Source: Molossus alvarezi (lineage: Eukaryota > Chordata > Mammalia > Chiroptera > Molossidae). Taken from it: a stretch of 64,000 nucleotides of DNA. Each line of letters begins with the position of its first letter. The stretch's first letter is position 1. The stretch lies in the NCBI GenBank assembly GCA_037176705.1, contig CM073886.1, forward strand, positions 9,384,501-9,448,500, written 5' to 3'. The notes beneath the pieces were generated by a model that worked only from the letters and a program-made list of their open reading frames with translations, ran no database searches and had not been told where the DNA came from. This document shows, piece by piece, positions 1 to 8,870 of this stretch. The position numbers and the translations under genes were made by a program.

Positions 1-174
1 AAGAGAGGAAGTGAGAGATAGAAACATTGATGAGAGAACATCGATTGGCCGCCTCCTGCATGCCCCCCATTGGGGATCTGGCCCACAACCTGGGCATGTG
101 CCCTGACCAGGAATCGAACTGGTGACCTCTTGGTGCATGGGTTGACGCTCAACCACTGAGCCATGCCATCCAGA
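1..174 (-). mobile_element. Ves SINE, type B, cut by the window edge
   Basis: Ves elements are bat tRNA-derived SINEs mobilised by L1. This one reads in reverse: the tRNA-like head (complement of GAGCGTCAACCCATGCACC) is at the right, then the GGGGGGCATGCAGGAGGCGG core and the TC-rich tail at the left edge. Confidence 0.9.
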
Positions 175-394
175 CAAAAACATTTTTTAAAAGAAGAGTC
201 TTGAGCTCCTGCGAGTGAGGCCTAAAGAAAGAGATGTGAGAATGGGAGCTAAAGCCACAGAACTGGATGCAGTCAGGCAGCAAGAAGACAGGGAAAGAAG
301 AGAGGCTGTTCCCTGGTGCCCCTGGGCAGGCAGGGAAGGCAGGGGAAAATGGTCTGGCAATGTGTAGCTAAAGCCCTCTGCAGGGGGGGAAGCA

Positions 395-458
395 TGAAGG
401 AAGGGAAGGGAAGGGGAGAGGAAGGGAGGGGAGGGGAGAGGAGGGAAGGGGAGGGGAG
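395..458 (+). repeat. Polypurine (AGGGG)n tract in ITGAM intron 5
   Basis: An almost pure A/G tract with many GGGG runs, close to the exon 5 donor. On the transcribed ITGAM strand it is a polypyrimidine tract. It accounts for most of the exon-free stretch 178-534, where no exon 6 was seen. Confidence 0.8.
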
Positions 459-534
459 CAGTCCCCAGCCCAGTCCTGCCCCTGCCCTCCAGTCTCCTGC
501 TGCCCATCTGTACTCTATGCCAAACACAGCCTAC

Positions 535-652
535 CTCTGAGGGCCTTTGGGAACCGCTCGGGCGACTGCCGTAGGTTAGATCCAAACAGGAAGCAGAAAC
601 CATTCACATAGGTGTTCTCCTTGCAAATTTGGTGTAGGGTGGGGCCGCAGGC
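535..652 (-). CDS. ITGAM: ITGAM coding exon 5 (propeller, just before the I domain)
   Basis: This 118-bp exon has an AG acceptor (complement of 653-654) and a GTAGGC donor (complement of 529-534). It encodes ACGPTLHQICKENTYVNGF followed by CFLFGSNLRQSPERFPKALRG. CFLFGSNLRQ supports alpha M over alpha X or D. The last base G starts the Gly codon completed in exon 6, where the inserted I domain begins; that exon is not between here and the left edge. Cys residues at the beginning match the family's CGPT...C pair. Confidence 0.92.
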
Positions 653-801
653 CTGGAGGGTAGGGTGTAGGTGAGAGGAGCTGCCCCCTGCTTCCTGTCC
701 CTTTACCCCAGCATGTCCATCCTCCACAAGACCCCAGCCCCAACAGCCCCAGGTCTCCATGCCTCCCCTCAGAACACTCCCATGACCCAGGGGCAACTCA
801 C

Positions 802-872
802 CAGCAGCCGGAATGGGTTGGTGGCAAATGCCAAAGACAGACCCAAGGACATGTTCACAGCCTCCGGGGGTA
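802..872 (-). CDS. ITGAM: ITGAM coding exon 4 (beta-propeller)
   Basis: This 71-bp exon has an AG acceptor (complement of 873-874) and a GTGAGT donor (complement of 796-801). It encodes VPPEAVNMSLGLSLA then FATNPFRLL, with the first Val codon split with exon 3. The VNMSLGLSLA stretch contains a conserved NMS glycosylation sequon of this integrin subfamily. It ends in phase 0, matching exon 5. Confidence 0.92.
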
Positions 873-1183
873 CTGAGAGGACAGACAAGTGCACAGTTAC
901 ATTCAGGGAGGTAAAAGGGCCTGTGTAAGAACTGGAAGGGGGTCACCTGGACCTGGGAGACACAGAGGTCTGACAGGTCAAAGGGGCAGCCAGGTCATGG
1001 GGAAAGAACATGAGAGGGGTGCCTGAGGGTGTCTGGGATAAGCCAAGCTACAGCGGAGGGTGTGGAGCTGGACCCCTGGGGCTCCAACCGCAGACGACCC
1101 CCCAGAACAAAGGGAATGCCTGGCAAGTCCAAATGTATGCACGAGTGGAACCCTAGCCCGGGTGAGGGAGGGCAGGGACTCAC

Positions 1184-1287
1184 CCTGCAGGAGGATGGGC
1201 TCACAGGTGCCCAGGCCGTAGTCACACTGGTAGAGGCCACCTGTTTGGTTGGCAGCCTTTATCTCCTGGGGGGCTCCAACCACCAAC
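1184..1287 (-). CDS. ITGAM: ITGAM coding exon 3 (beta-propeller)
   Basis: This 104-bp exon has an AG acceptor (complement of 1288-1289) and a GTGAGT donor (complement of 1178-1183). It encodes LVVGAPQEIKAANQTGG then LYQCDYGLGTCEPILLQ. The VVGAPQ and LYQCDY...CEP wording is characteristic of the beta-2 integrin alpha chains M, X and D. A possible N-glycosylation sequon, NQT, lies in the middle. The paired Cys residues probably form the disulphide known in the first propeller blade. Confidence 0.92.
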
Positions 1288-1535
1288 CTAAGGGGAGAAG
1301 TGGGAACAGATCACACAGGAAGAGGAGAAAACTCACATGTAGAGAGAGGAGGCGATGAAGAAGTCCTGTTCCCAAAGGAAAGTGGGAGAGCCAATCCTCA
1401 CACAGATTCCCCAGTTCCTGGAACCAGGAGGAAGACTCAACAAAGAAAAAATGGGAAATGTCTAAATCTTAGTGTGGGAAGGACCTCTCTAAGAAGAACA
1501 CAAAACCAAAAGGCCATTAAAAAATGGTTCAATCT
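1288..1535. other. ITGAM intron 2, no feature recognised
   Basis: A mixed-composition sequence between the exon 3 acceptor and the RPS6 retrocopy. I see no exon or recognisable repeat. Confidence 0.5.
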
Positions 1536-1650
1536 GCTCTCTTTCGTGGCGCCTCAGAGGCGGCCAGCTGGTTCGGGTGAAGATGGACATCTTCCCAGCC
1601 ACTGGCTGCCACTCATTGACGTGGATGATAAACGCCAACTTCGTACCTTT

Positions 1651-1894
1651 TTTTTTCTTTTTTTTATCCTCACCCAAGGACACTTTTCCATTTTTTGTTC
1701 AGATAGAGTAGGAGGGAGAGAGAGAGAGAGAGAAACATCGATGTGAAAGGGACAAATCGAGTGGCTGCCACCCGCACAATCCAACCAGGATCGGGGACAA
1801 ACTGCAACCGAGGTACGTGCCCTTAGTGGGAACCGAACCCAGGTCTCTCTGGACCGCAGGCCAACGCTCTGACCACTGAGCCAAACCAGCCAGG
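1651..1894 (-). mobile_element. Ves SINE, type A, inside the RPS6 pseudogene
   Basis: A full copy in reverse from the poly-T/ATCCTCACCCAAGGA tail to the complement of the GCCCTGG head. It is flanked by direct repeats GCCAACTTCGTACCTTTT at 1634-1651 and 1895-1912 (sharing a few bases with the element ends). Confidence 0.92.
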
Positions 1895-2597
1895 GCCAAC
1901 TTCGTACCTTTTATGAGAAGCATATGGCCTCAGAAGTTGCTGCTGACACTCTGGGTGAAGAATGGAAGGGTGAAGTGGTTGGAATCAGTGGTGGGAACTA
2001 CAAACAAGGTTTCCCCAGGAAACAGGGTACCTCACCCACGGCGTGTCTGCCTGCTACGTGTAAGGGGCATTCCTGTGACAGACCACGGAGGACTGGAGAC
2101 AGAAGCAGTAATCTGCTCCAGGTTGCATTGTGAATGCCAATCTGCATGTTCTCAACTGGGTCATTGTGAGAAAGGGAGTGAAAGATATTTCTGGTCTCAC
2201 TGATACTACTGTGCCTTGTCACCTGGGGCCCAGAAGAGCTAGCAGAACTCGCAGACTTTCCATCTCTCTGGAGAAGATGATGCCTGCCAATATGTTGTGA
2301 GAAAGCCCCTGAACAAAGAAGGTAAGAAACCACAGACAAAAAAAAAATGCAAGTTGCAGCGTCGTGTTACTCCACACATCCTGCAATGCAAATGTCGGCA
2401 TATTACTCTGAAGAAACAGTGAACTAAGAAAAATAAGGAAGATGCCACAGAATATGCTAAATGTTTAGCCAAGAAAAGGAGGGAGGCCACAGAAAAACAT
2501 AAGAAACAGTTTGCCAAGAGACAAGAGACATAGGTTGCCCTCTCTGAGAGCTTCTTGGAGCTCTAAGAAGAGCCAGTCAAAAATGAGATTTTTTTTT

Positions 2598-2756
2598 ACC
2601 CTGGCAGGTGTGCCTTCATTGGTTGGAGTGTCATCCCATGCACTGAAAGGCTGCAGGTTCAATTCCTGGTCAGGGCCATAACTAAGTTGCAGGTTCGATC
2701 CCCGATCGAGGTTTGTACAGGAGAACCAATCAATGTTTCTCTCTCACATTGATGTT

Positions 2757-2819
<63 letters not shown>

Positions 2820-2863
2820 GCCCCCCTCTAAAATCAATAAGCATATCCTTGGGTGAAGTGTTG
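2598..2863 (+). mobile_element. Ves SINE in the RPS6 3' UTR, with long (TC)n tract
   Basis: Head ACCCTGGCAGGTGTG at the left and a tail of CTAAAATCAATAAG at the right. A nearly uninterrupted TC microsatellite fills 2757-2817. The RPS6 sequence AATGAGAyTTTTT is repeated on both sides of the two-SINE block (2582-2594 and 3098-3110). Confidence 0.88.
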
Positions 2864-3092
2864 TTTTTTTTTATCCTCACCCAAGGACATTTTTCAATTT
2901 TTTTGTTCAGATAGAGTAAGAGAGAGAGAAACATCGACGTGAAAGGGACACATCGAGTGGCTGCCTCCCGCACGACACAACCAGGGCCAGGGACAAACTG
3001 CAACCGAGGTACGTGCCCTTAGCGGGAACCGAACCCGGGTCTCTCGGGACCACAGGCCAGCACTCTAACCACTGAGCAAAACCAACCAGGGC
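2864..3092 (-). mobile_element. Ves SINE, type A, abutting the previous Ves
   Basis: A reverse copy whose poly-T tail joins the tail of the preceding forward copy, so one probably inserted into the A-rich tail of the other. Confidence 0.9.
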
Positions 3093-3194
3093 TTTTTAAT
3101 GAGACTTTTTAAGAGTAACAAATAAATAAGATCAAACATCAACAAAAATTTTAATTAATAAATAAATATGGTTAAATTAAACCACACAGTCATT

Positions 3195-4160
3195 TTAAAT
3201 AAATTTCTGTCTGTGATAAACTACCATAAGCAAAGTTAAAAGACAAATGATAAGCTAGTGGGAGAAAGATTAGCAACTCACACCCCAACCTACTTTCCTC
3301 AATATAGTCATAGCTCCTACAATCCAATAAGGAAAAATAATAATAACCCAATAAAAAAAAAAAAGGGCAACAAATAAGGGGAAAAAAAGTGTTCACAGTA
3401 AAAGGAAATAATCTCATTTGTAAAGAAATGTAATTTGAAACTAAATTGAGATACCATTTGTCACTTATTCAGTTTGCAAAGATCAATAAGTTTGATAACA
3501 CACTGGACTGGTAAATAGACAGAAAAATAGGTGTTTCCATACATTTCTGGTGTGAGTATAAATTGTTGCCACCTCTATAGAGGGTAATCTGGAAAAATCT
3601 ATTAAAATTACATACATATATGTACCCTTTGATCCAGCAATCCTAGTTCTAAGATTTACTTCCAAATATATTGGCACCTGTGCAAAATGACAACATTTTT
3701 CACATGGAAAGAGTGTAGAAACAATCTAATATCCATTAAGAAGAAATTTAAGTGTAATAAAAATGTGAATTACAGTACCTTCAAATAATAGAATATGATG
3801 CAAGCATTAAAAAAATGAATAAACTCTTGCCCCGGCTTGTATTGCTCAGTGGTTAGAGCATCTGTCGATGGACCAATCGGGTCTTGTGTTCTATTCCTGA
3901 TCAAGGGCACGTACCTGGGTTGCAGGTTTGATCCCAGCCCTGGTCAGGGTCATGCAGGGGGCAACCAATCAACGTGTCTCTCTCACATCAATGTTTCTCT
4001 CTCTCTTCCTTCCCTCCCTCCCTTCCACTTTCTCTAAAAATCAATGGAAAAATGTCCTCAGCTGAGGATTAACAACAACAACAAAAAGGGTAAGCTCTCT
4101 ATGCACTTATCTGGTAAAATTACCATGCTCTATTAAGAAAAAAATGCAAAAGATGGTATA
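3195..4160 (+). mobile_element. Ancient L1 (L1M-type) 3' fragment, split by a Ves
   Basis: A heavily diverged end of L1 ORF2 and the start of its 3' UTR. Recognisable phrases include ATACCATTTGTCAC, TTTGATCCAGCAATCC and AGCTCTCTATGCACT. Many short gaps break the frame. The second part resumes at 4088 after the SINE. Confidence 0.75.
3830..4087 (+). mobile_element. Ves SINE, type A
   Basis: A complete diverged copy, from GCCCCGGCTTGTATTGCTCAG to the GAGGATTAACAACAACAAC tail, inside the ancient L1. Confidence 0.9.
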
Positions 4161-4164
4161 GAGC

Positions 4165-4580
4165 AGAGACCACCAGCAAATTTCATCTGGAGCAGAAATA
4201 CCATTTCTATAAATATTATTTTTGTAAAGATAAATATTTTAGGCTTTGCAGGTCATACAGTCTCTGTCATGGCCTCTTTTTTTTAAATTATTGATTTAAG
4301 AGAGAGAGAAACATCAATTGGTTGCCTCTTGTGTGCCCCTTGACAGGGATTCAAACCTGCAACCTAGGTATGTGCCTGACCAGGAATCCAACCCACAATC
4401 TTTTGGTGTATGGACAATGCTCCAACTAACTGAGCCACGTGGCCAGGGCTGTCATAGCCTCTTGATTCTGCCCTTGTAGCTCCAAAGCAACCATGAACAA
4501 TAAATAACGAGTCGGGGTGGGGTGATCAATAAAATGTTTTTACAAAAACTGGCAGCAGGCTATAGCTTGAGTATAACATG
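4165..4580 (+). mobile_element. MER5-like hAT relic
   Basis: The phrases TAAATATTTTAGGCTTTGC and, after a SINE, AAAATGTTTTTACAAAAAC match the MER5A/Charlie-type non-autonomous hAT family known across placental mammals. A Ves splits it. Confidence 0.65.
4276..4449 (-). mobile_element. Ves SINE, type B-like
   Basis: A reverse copy inside the hAT relic. The target GTCATrGCCTCTT is repeated on both sides (about 4267-4279 and 4451-4463). Confidence 0.88.
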
Positions 4581-4860
4581 TGCTACAAGTTGCGTGCAGG
4601 AGAAAGGTTAGGAAAATGTAGAGGTATGTCCGCACAGTACATGATTATCTTTCTTTGGAAGAACACCCAAGAAATTTTATCAAAATACCAATGGCATATT
4701 TCACAGAACTAGAAAAAAAATTCAAAAATGTATATGACACCACAAAAGACCCAGAATAGTCGCAGCAATCTTGAAAAAGAAGACCAAAGTTAGAGGAATC
4801 ACACTACCTAGTATCAAACTACACTACAAGGCCATAGTAATCAGAACAGCCTGGTGCTAC

Positions 4861-5053
4861 TTTCAGCTCAGAGGACACTTAGGAGCAACTTTCTTAAGTC
4901 TTTCTGAAGCCGGGTTCATCCAACACCAGCCACCGCCACCATGCTACCAAAGTTTGACCCCAACAAGATTAAAGTCATGTACCTGATATGCCACGTCTGC
5001 CCTGACCCCCAAGATCAGCCCCCTGGGTCTGTCTCCAAAAATGGTTGGTGATG
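4861..5053 (+). pseudogene. RPL12: RPL12 mRNA 5' fragment embedded in L1
   Basis: The segment carries most of the ribosomal protein L12 5' UTR (AGCAACTTTCTTAAGTC, then GGGTTCATCCAACACCAGCC) and a start codon at 4941. The coding DNA gives [15 protein letters not shown], then after a gap of about six codons ALTPKISPLGLSPKMVGD. It stops abruptly at GTTGGTGATG and L1 sequence resumes (CTGAATGTCACTAATC). No poly(A) or 3' end is present. It is therefore either a retrocopy whose 3' end was later deleted together with L1 DNA, or an RNA captured by template switching during L1 reverse transcription. Confidence 0.88.
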
Positions 5054-5449
5054 CTGAATGTCACTAATCATCAGAGAGATCCACATTAAAACCACAATGA
5101 GATATCACCTCACACCTGTCAGAATGGCTGTCATCAATAAGTCCACAAACAACAAGTGTCAGCAAGGATGTAGAGAAACGGAAACCCTCGTGCACTGTTG
5201 GTGGGAACATAAACTGGTGCAGCCGCTATGGAAAACAGTATGGAGGGTCCTCAAAATATTAAAAATGAAATTGCCTTATGACCCAGCGATTCCACTTCTG
5301 GGTATATATCCAAAGAAACCCAAAATGTTAATTCGAAAGGATATATGCAACCCTATGTTCATTGCAGCATTATTTACTTACAATAGCCAAGATATGGAAG
5401 TAATCCAAGTGTCCATCAATAGACCAGTGGATAAAAAATTATAGTATAA

Positions 5450-5695
5450 CCCTGGCTGGCTTGGCTCAGCAGTTGGACCGTCGGCCCACAGACCAATGAG
5501 TCGCGAGCTCGATTCCAGCCAAGGGCACGTACCTCGGTTGCAGTTTGTCCACGGCTCTGGTCAGGGTCATGCAGGAGGCAACCAGCCAATGTGTCTGTCT
5601 CAAGTCGATGTTTCTCTCTTTCTCCCTCTCTTCCTCCCTCCCACTCTGTCTGAAAAGAAATGGAAAAATATCCTTGGGTGAGGAATAAAAAAAAA
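5450..5695 (+). mobile_element. Ves SINE, type A
   Basis: A complete copy in the L1 ORF2 3' end, from CCCTGGCTGGCTTGGCTCAG to GGGTGAGGAATAAAAAAAAA. Confidence 0.9.
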
Positions 5696-5707
5696 TCATG
5701 GTACACA

Positions 5708-6277
5708 TGAAAGGAGTGGGAGAGAATAATAGAATAATAGAGAACTAATCATAGTGGGGTACTAGCCATAATTATAAGAAATGTTAAACATCCTTGCTGT
5801 TAATCATGACTGCTTTGTTCCGATTAAAGAAAGTCCATTCTGACCTGAGATGCCCTGGGAGGTTACCTCAGGAATGCTGTCCATTGTCCTTACCCGAGAG
5901 CTGCCCCGCCTCATCGTGAAAAGACTAACAACCTTGGAGTCTTGGAAGCGGTGCACTGGAGACAGTTGCATCACCCAGCACACATTCCCCAGCCTGAATC
6001 ACTCACCCATGCCCGCAATCTGTAACTGTTTTACCCTTTGATGTTCCCTTTGCCTACCATTGTACCCATCATTATTCCCTTTGTGTACTTCCCCATATAA
6101 TACCCAATATAAGCAACCAGCTGTGGAGGGAGTGAAGAGAGTTTTCAGGGATGACCTGCTACTCTCCCATACTGCCAGCAGTATTAGAATAAATGCTCAT
6201 ATATGATTCAATCTTGTCTCTGCTTAATTGGCTCAAGTAGTGACAGGCAGCCCAGACCCATTTGTTGTCCAGTTTCA
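5708..6277 (+). mobile_element. Solo LTR inserted in L1
   Basis: A unit of about 570 bp that interrupts the L1 phrase GGTACACAT/ATATACAATGG. It starts TGAAAGG and ends GTTTCA. It has a TATA-like CCATATAATACC near 6093 and a poly(A) signal AATAAA near 6190, the spacing of a retroviral LTR. A short repeat CACAT flanks it (5704-5708 and 6276-6280). No internal retroviral sequence remains. Its class is uncertain, probably ERV1. Confidence 0.7.
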
Positions 6278-6595
6278 CATATATACAATGGAATATTACT
6301 TGGCCATAAAAAAGAATGAAATCTTACCATTTGCAACAGTATGGATGGACCTAGAGGATATTATGCTATGTGAAATAAAGCAGTCAGAGAAAGACAAATA
6401 CCATATGATTTCACTCATATGTGGAATCTAAAGAACAAAACAAACAAACAAAATAGACACAGACTCAGATACAGAGAACAGAGTGATGGTTTTCAGAGGT
6501 AAGAGGGGTTGGGGAACTGGGTAAAAATGGTGAAGGAATTAAATACAAATTGGTGGTTATAAAATAGTCACAGGGGTGTAAAGTACAGCACAGGG

Positions 6596-6806
6596 TCCGG
6601 CCGGTGCAGCTCACTGGTTGAGCATCGACCCATGCACCAAGAGGTCACCGGTTCGATTCCCGGTCAGGACACATGTTCAGGTTGTGGGCTCGATCCCCAG
6701 TTGGGGACATGCAGGAGGTGGCCAGTAGAGGTTCTCTTTCATCGATGTTTCTAAATCTCTCTCCCTCTCACTTCCTCTCTCTCTAAAAAAAATTTTAAAT
6801 AAAAAA
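6596..6806 (+). mobile_element. Ves SINE, type B, with 17-bp TSD
   Basis: The copy is flanked by perfect direct repeats TAAAGTACAGCACAGGG at 6579-6595 and 6807-6823, inside the L1 3' UTR. Confidence 0.95.
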
Positions 6807-7207
6807 TAAAGTACAGCACAGGGAATATAGTCAATAATATTGTAATAACTATGCATGGTGCCAGGTGGGCACTGGCAGTATCAGGGAGAACACTTTGTAA
6901 TGTACATGATTATCTAACCACTATGCTGTACACCAGAAACTAATACAAAGAATACTGGATGTAAACTGTAATTGAAAAATAAAATTTTTTTTAAAAACCC
7001 TCCTGGGATAGGAACTAAGGGAATGGAATGTGGAGGATTTTTCACTATCACACTCTGGTATCTTTTTAATTTAGAACCCTGTAATTGTATTAACTATTCA
7101 AAAACAAATCAAGAAAAAAAACAAAAAAAAATTTTTTTCAGGTATGTAGTCTTAGAGGGAAAGTGGGTGAGACAGGGACACCCCCCACCCTCACCAGTGG
7201 CCCTTAC

Positions 7208-7313
7208 CGGGACCCCTCAAGCTGGACCACACTCTGCCCGAAGCTTTTTACATTCTCTTGAAAGATCACTGCGTTTTCAGTGTCCAGGTTGAATCCGTGA
7301 CATAAGGCCAAGG
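7208..7313 (-). CDS. ITGAM: ITGAM coding exon 2 (mature N-terminus, first beta-propeller repeat)
   Basis: This 106-bp exon has an AG acceptor (complement of 7314-7315) after a pyrimidine tract and a GTAAGG donor (complement of 7202-7207). It completes the signal peptide (ALALCHG) and encodes [19 protein letters not shown] followed by [10 protein letters not shown]. This is the first strand set of the extracellular beta-propeller, which with the later I domain forms the ligand-binding head. The reading frame is open and the phases match exons 1 and 3. There are no disruptions. Confidence 0.9.
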
Positions 7314-7466
7314 CTGGAGGGAAAAGAAAGGGGTGAGGGTCAGAGGAGATAAGGACGCAGGTAAGAAAGCAGGTTGTCCTCCTGCTCTGGGCATCTTCCT
7401 ACTGGGATTCACTCTAACCCAGCATGGAGATGTCTGCCTCCCACATCCAGCTCTGACAGCCTAGAC

Positions 7467-7832
7467 AGAGGTCAGCACACTTTATCTAAAGGGCCCGACA
7501 GTAAAAAATGTTGGCTCTGTGGGCCAACAGGCAAAGAGAGTATATCATGTAGGTACTTATATACAAAAGAACAAATGCATTTCCACAAATTTTTCACTAA
7601 GGAGATTCAAAATATAATAAATAATTGAATGCACTTTTTTGTAATACAAATTTGCTAATGACACAAATGGAATTCTTTGGGGAAGATAATATTTCACTTC
7701 ATTGGAATGAACATTAGTGTTCCTGATCATGAATCAATTACAAACGCCCACCTAAGACTCACAGACTATACAAAAGTCGTGGTGGAACCCTTGCCTTATA
7801 CCCATAGGCCATAGTTTGCTGACCCCAGGCTT
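7467..7832 (+). mobile_element. MER5/Charlie-like hAT relic with inverted ends
   Basis: The left end AGAGGTCAGCACACTTTATC and the right end ATAGTTTGCTGACCCC are inverted versions of each other, as in hAT-Charlie non-autonomous elements. The interior is AT-rich and has no transposase frame. It lies in ITGAM intron 1. Confidence 0.6.
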
Positions 7833-8150
7833 AACCACCAACATGGGGTGTCTCCAACCCCTCTTTAAGCCTAGTCCTATGTTCCTGCCCTGCTGATTTG
7901 CCCAATAATCAGTTTCTAAAGCCTCCCAGTTAGGCAATTTCCTTCTTATTCAAACTCTCAAGCATTTCTTTTCCTTCGTTGGTTCATTCATCACAAAACA
8001 CAAGCATTAAAGGAAACAAACTTAAATCATTTGATCCAGAAGTCATTCAACAAACAAATTTAGACCTGGGTCTTTGGAAAATAGAACTGGAGGTGAAGTA
8101 GAAGTGGTGAGGTGGGATCCAGGACAAAACACTCTGAGAATCCAGTATCA

Positions 8151-8411
8151 GCCCTGGCCGGTTTGGCTCAGTGGTTGGAGCGTCGGCCTGCGGTCTGGAG
8201 AGACCCGGGTTTGGTTCCCGCTAAGGGCATGTTCCTCGGTTGCAGTTTGTCCCCGGCCCTGGTTGGTCGTGAGGGTGGCAGCCACTCGATGTGTCCCTTT
8301 CACATCGATGTTTCCCTCTCTCTCTCTTACTCTCTCTCCCTCCCACTCTATCTGTACAAAAAAATGGAAAAATGTCCTTGGGTGAGGATAAAAAAATAAA
8401 AATAAACATAA
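8151..8411 (+). mobile_element. Ves SINE, type A, in ITGAM intron 1
   Basis: Flanked by AGAATCCAGTATCA (8137-8150) and AGAATCCAGTACCA (8412-8425), one mismatch. Confidence 0.95.
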
Positions 8412-8419
8412 AGAATCCA

Positions 8420-8500
8420 GTACCAGCCGTGCATCCCTTAGCATGTCATTTCACCTCTCTAGGTCTCTTTCCTCAGTTGTGAAGGGGCCAGCTGAACCCC
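8420..8500 (+). repeat. MIR fragment
   Basis: The phrase CATTTCACCTCTCTAGGTCTC, then TCCTCAGTTGTGAA, matches the conserved MIR core. Short and diverged. Confidence 0.55.
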
Positions 8501-8721
8501 TTTGCACAGGCTATGAATTTAGTCATTCATCCAAGCTTCTCTGGCCATCCCTTCTTGGTCTAGCTCTACTCTCTGCTTCTTCATGAATCTCTTATCCTTC
8601 TCCAAATCCTCTTTGTCACTCCCCAATCTGACTCCTAAATATTCTGCACTCCTTCTCTCTACTCACAGTTTGCCTCCTCCTCACCCGAAGCTCTTCCCCC
8701 ACCTCCAGGCCCCTGGCACAC

Positions 8722-8749
8722 CTGTTAACAGAAGAACTCTTTCAGTCAT
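8722..8749 (-). CDS. ITGAM: ITGAM coding exon 1 (start of signal peptide)
   Basis: The exon encodes MTERVLLLT plus the first base of the next codon, then a GT donor (GTGTGC, complement of 8716-8721). The start ATG is the complement of 8747-8749. Joined to exon 2 it gives a hydrophobic leader ending ALALCHG directly before the mature N-terminus FNLDTEN, as expected for a signal peptide of a beta-2 family integrin alpha chain. Residues 2-3 (Thr-Glu) put an acidic residue next to the start, which is unusual for a signal peptide n-region. The 5' UTR continues rightwards to about 8790-8800, and its exact start cannot be read from sequence. Confidence 0.85.
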
Positions 8750-8764
8750 GGCTAGAGGGAGCAG

Positions 8765-8870
8765 GAATCCTGTGGCTGTGACACCACCGACGCCAGGAAG
8801 AGAATAAAAACAGAAGTAGTAGCAGCAGATATCTGTTAGAGACTCGAAGAGGGCGGGGACTGGGTGAGCA
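8765..8870 (-). promoter_or_regulatory. Putative TATA-less ITGAM promoter
   Basis: Read on the minus strand, the DNA upstream of the start codon has no TATA box. It has a GC box (CCCCGCCC, complement of 8851-8858) and, closer to the gene, a purine/pyrimidine-asymmetric stretch (CTACTTCTGTTTTTATTCTC, complement of 8794-8813). The myeloid CD11b promoter in other mammals is TATA-less and uses Sp1 and PU.1 sites near the start, so this layout fits. The exact sites are inferred. Confidence 0.4.

Larger units (their letters stand above)
1536..3138 (+). pseudogene. RPS6: RPS6 processed pseudogene, interrupted by three Ves SINEs
   Basis: This is an intronless copy of ribosomal protein S6 mRNA, opposite in orientation to ITGAM. 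It begins at the mRNA 5' end (CTTTCGTGGCGCCTC) and keeps a start-like ATG at 1583. It then gives S6-like peptides with stops and frameshifts ([51 protein letters not shown]). A stretch at 2281-2520 matches the Lys/Arg-rich C-terminus. The 3' UTR end is recognisable after the SINE block as GAGTAACAAATAAATAAGATC at 3112-3132, with AATAAA at 3122. A few codons after the start are deleted. Ves copies sit at 1651-1894, 2598-2863 and 2864-3092. It is not functional. Confidence 0.93.
4680..6993 (+). mobile_element. L1 (L1MA-like) 3' part, with RPL12, LTR and Ves inserts
   Basis: L1 ORF2 C-terminal coding DNA occupies 4680-4860, 5054-5449 and 5696-5707 and resumes at 6278. It is followed by a classic 3' UTR (TACAGCACAGGGAATATAG) ending in GAAAAATAAAATTTTTTT near 6993. 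The frame is broken in many places. It is older than the L1-A and L1-B copies in this window. Confidence 0.85.
1..8800 (-). other. ITGAM: ITGAM gene, 5' portion (exons 1-5 and introns)
   Basis: This is the 5' end of the integrin alpha M (CD11b) gene, read right to left; the I-domain exons and all later ones lie beyond the left edge. Alpha M pairs with beta-2 to form Mac-1/CR3, a leukocyte surface receptor for iC3b, fibrinogen and ICAM-1. The five coding exons join in consistent phase (exon 1 ends after one base of a codon, exon 2 after two, exon 3 after one, exon 4 in phase 0), and every intron seen has GT-AG ends. Introns are about 1.4 kb (intron 1), 5.9 kb (intron 2), 0.3 kb (intron 3) and 0.15 kb (intron 4). 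ITGAX and ITGAD are close paralogues, but the exon 2 and exon 5 wording fits ITGAM best. The assignment is from family knowledge, not a search. Confidence 0.9.

Noticed and set aside
187..603. Minus-strand frame across 187-603
   Set aside because: It crosses an exon-intron boundary of ITGAM in the wrong frame and runs through the polypurine tract; no domain.
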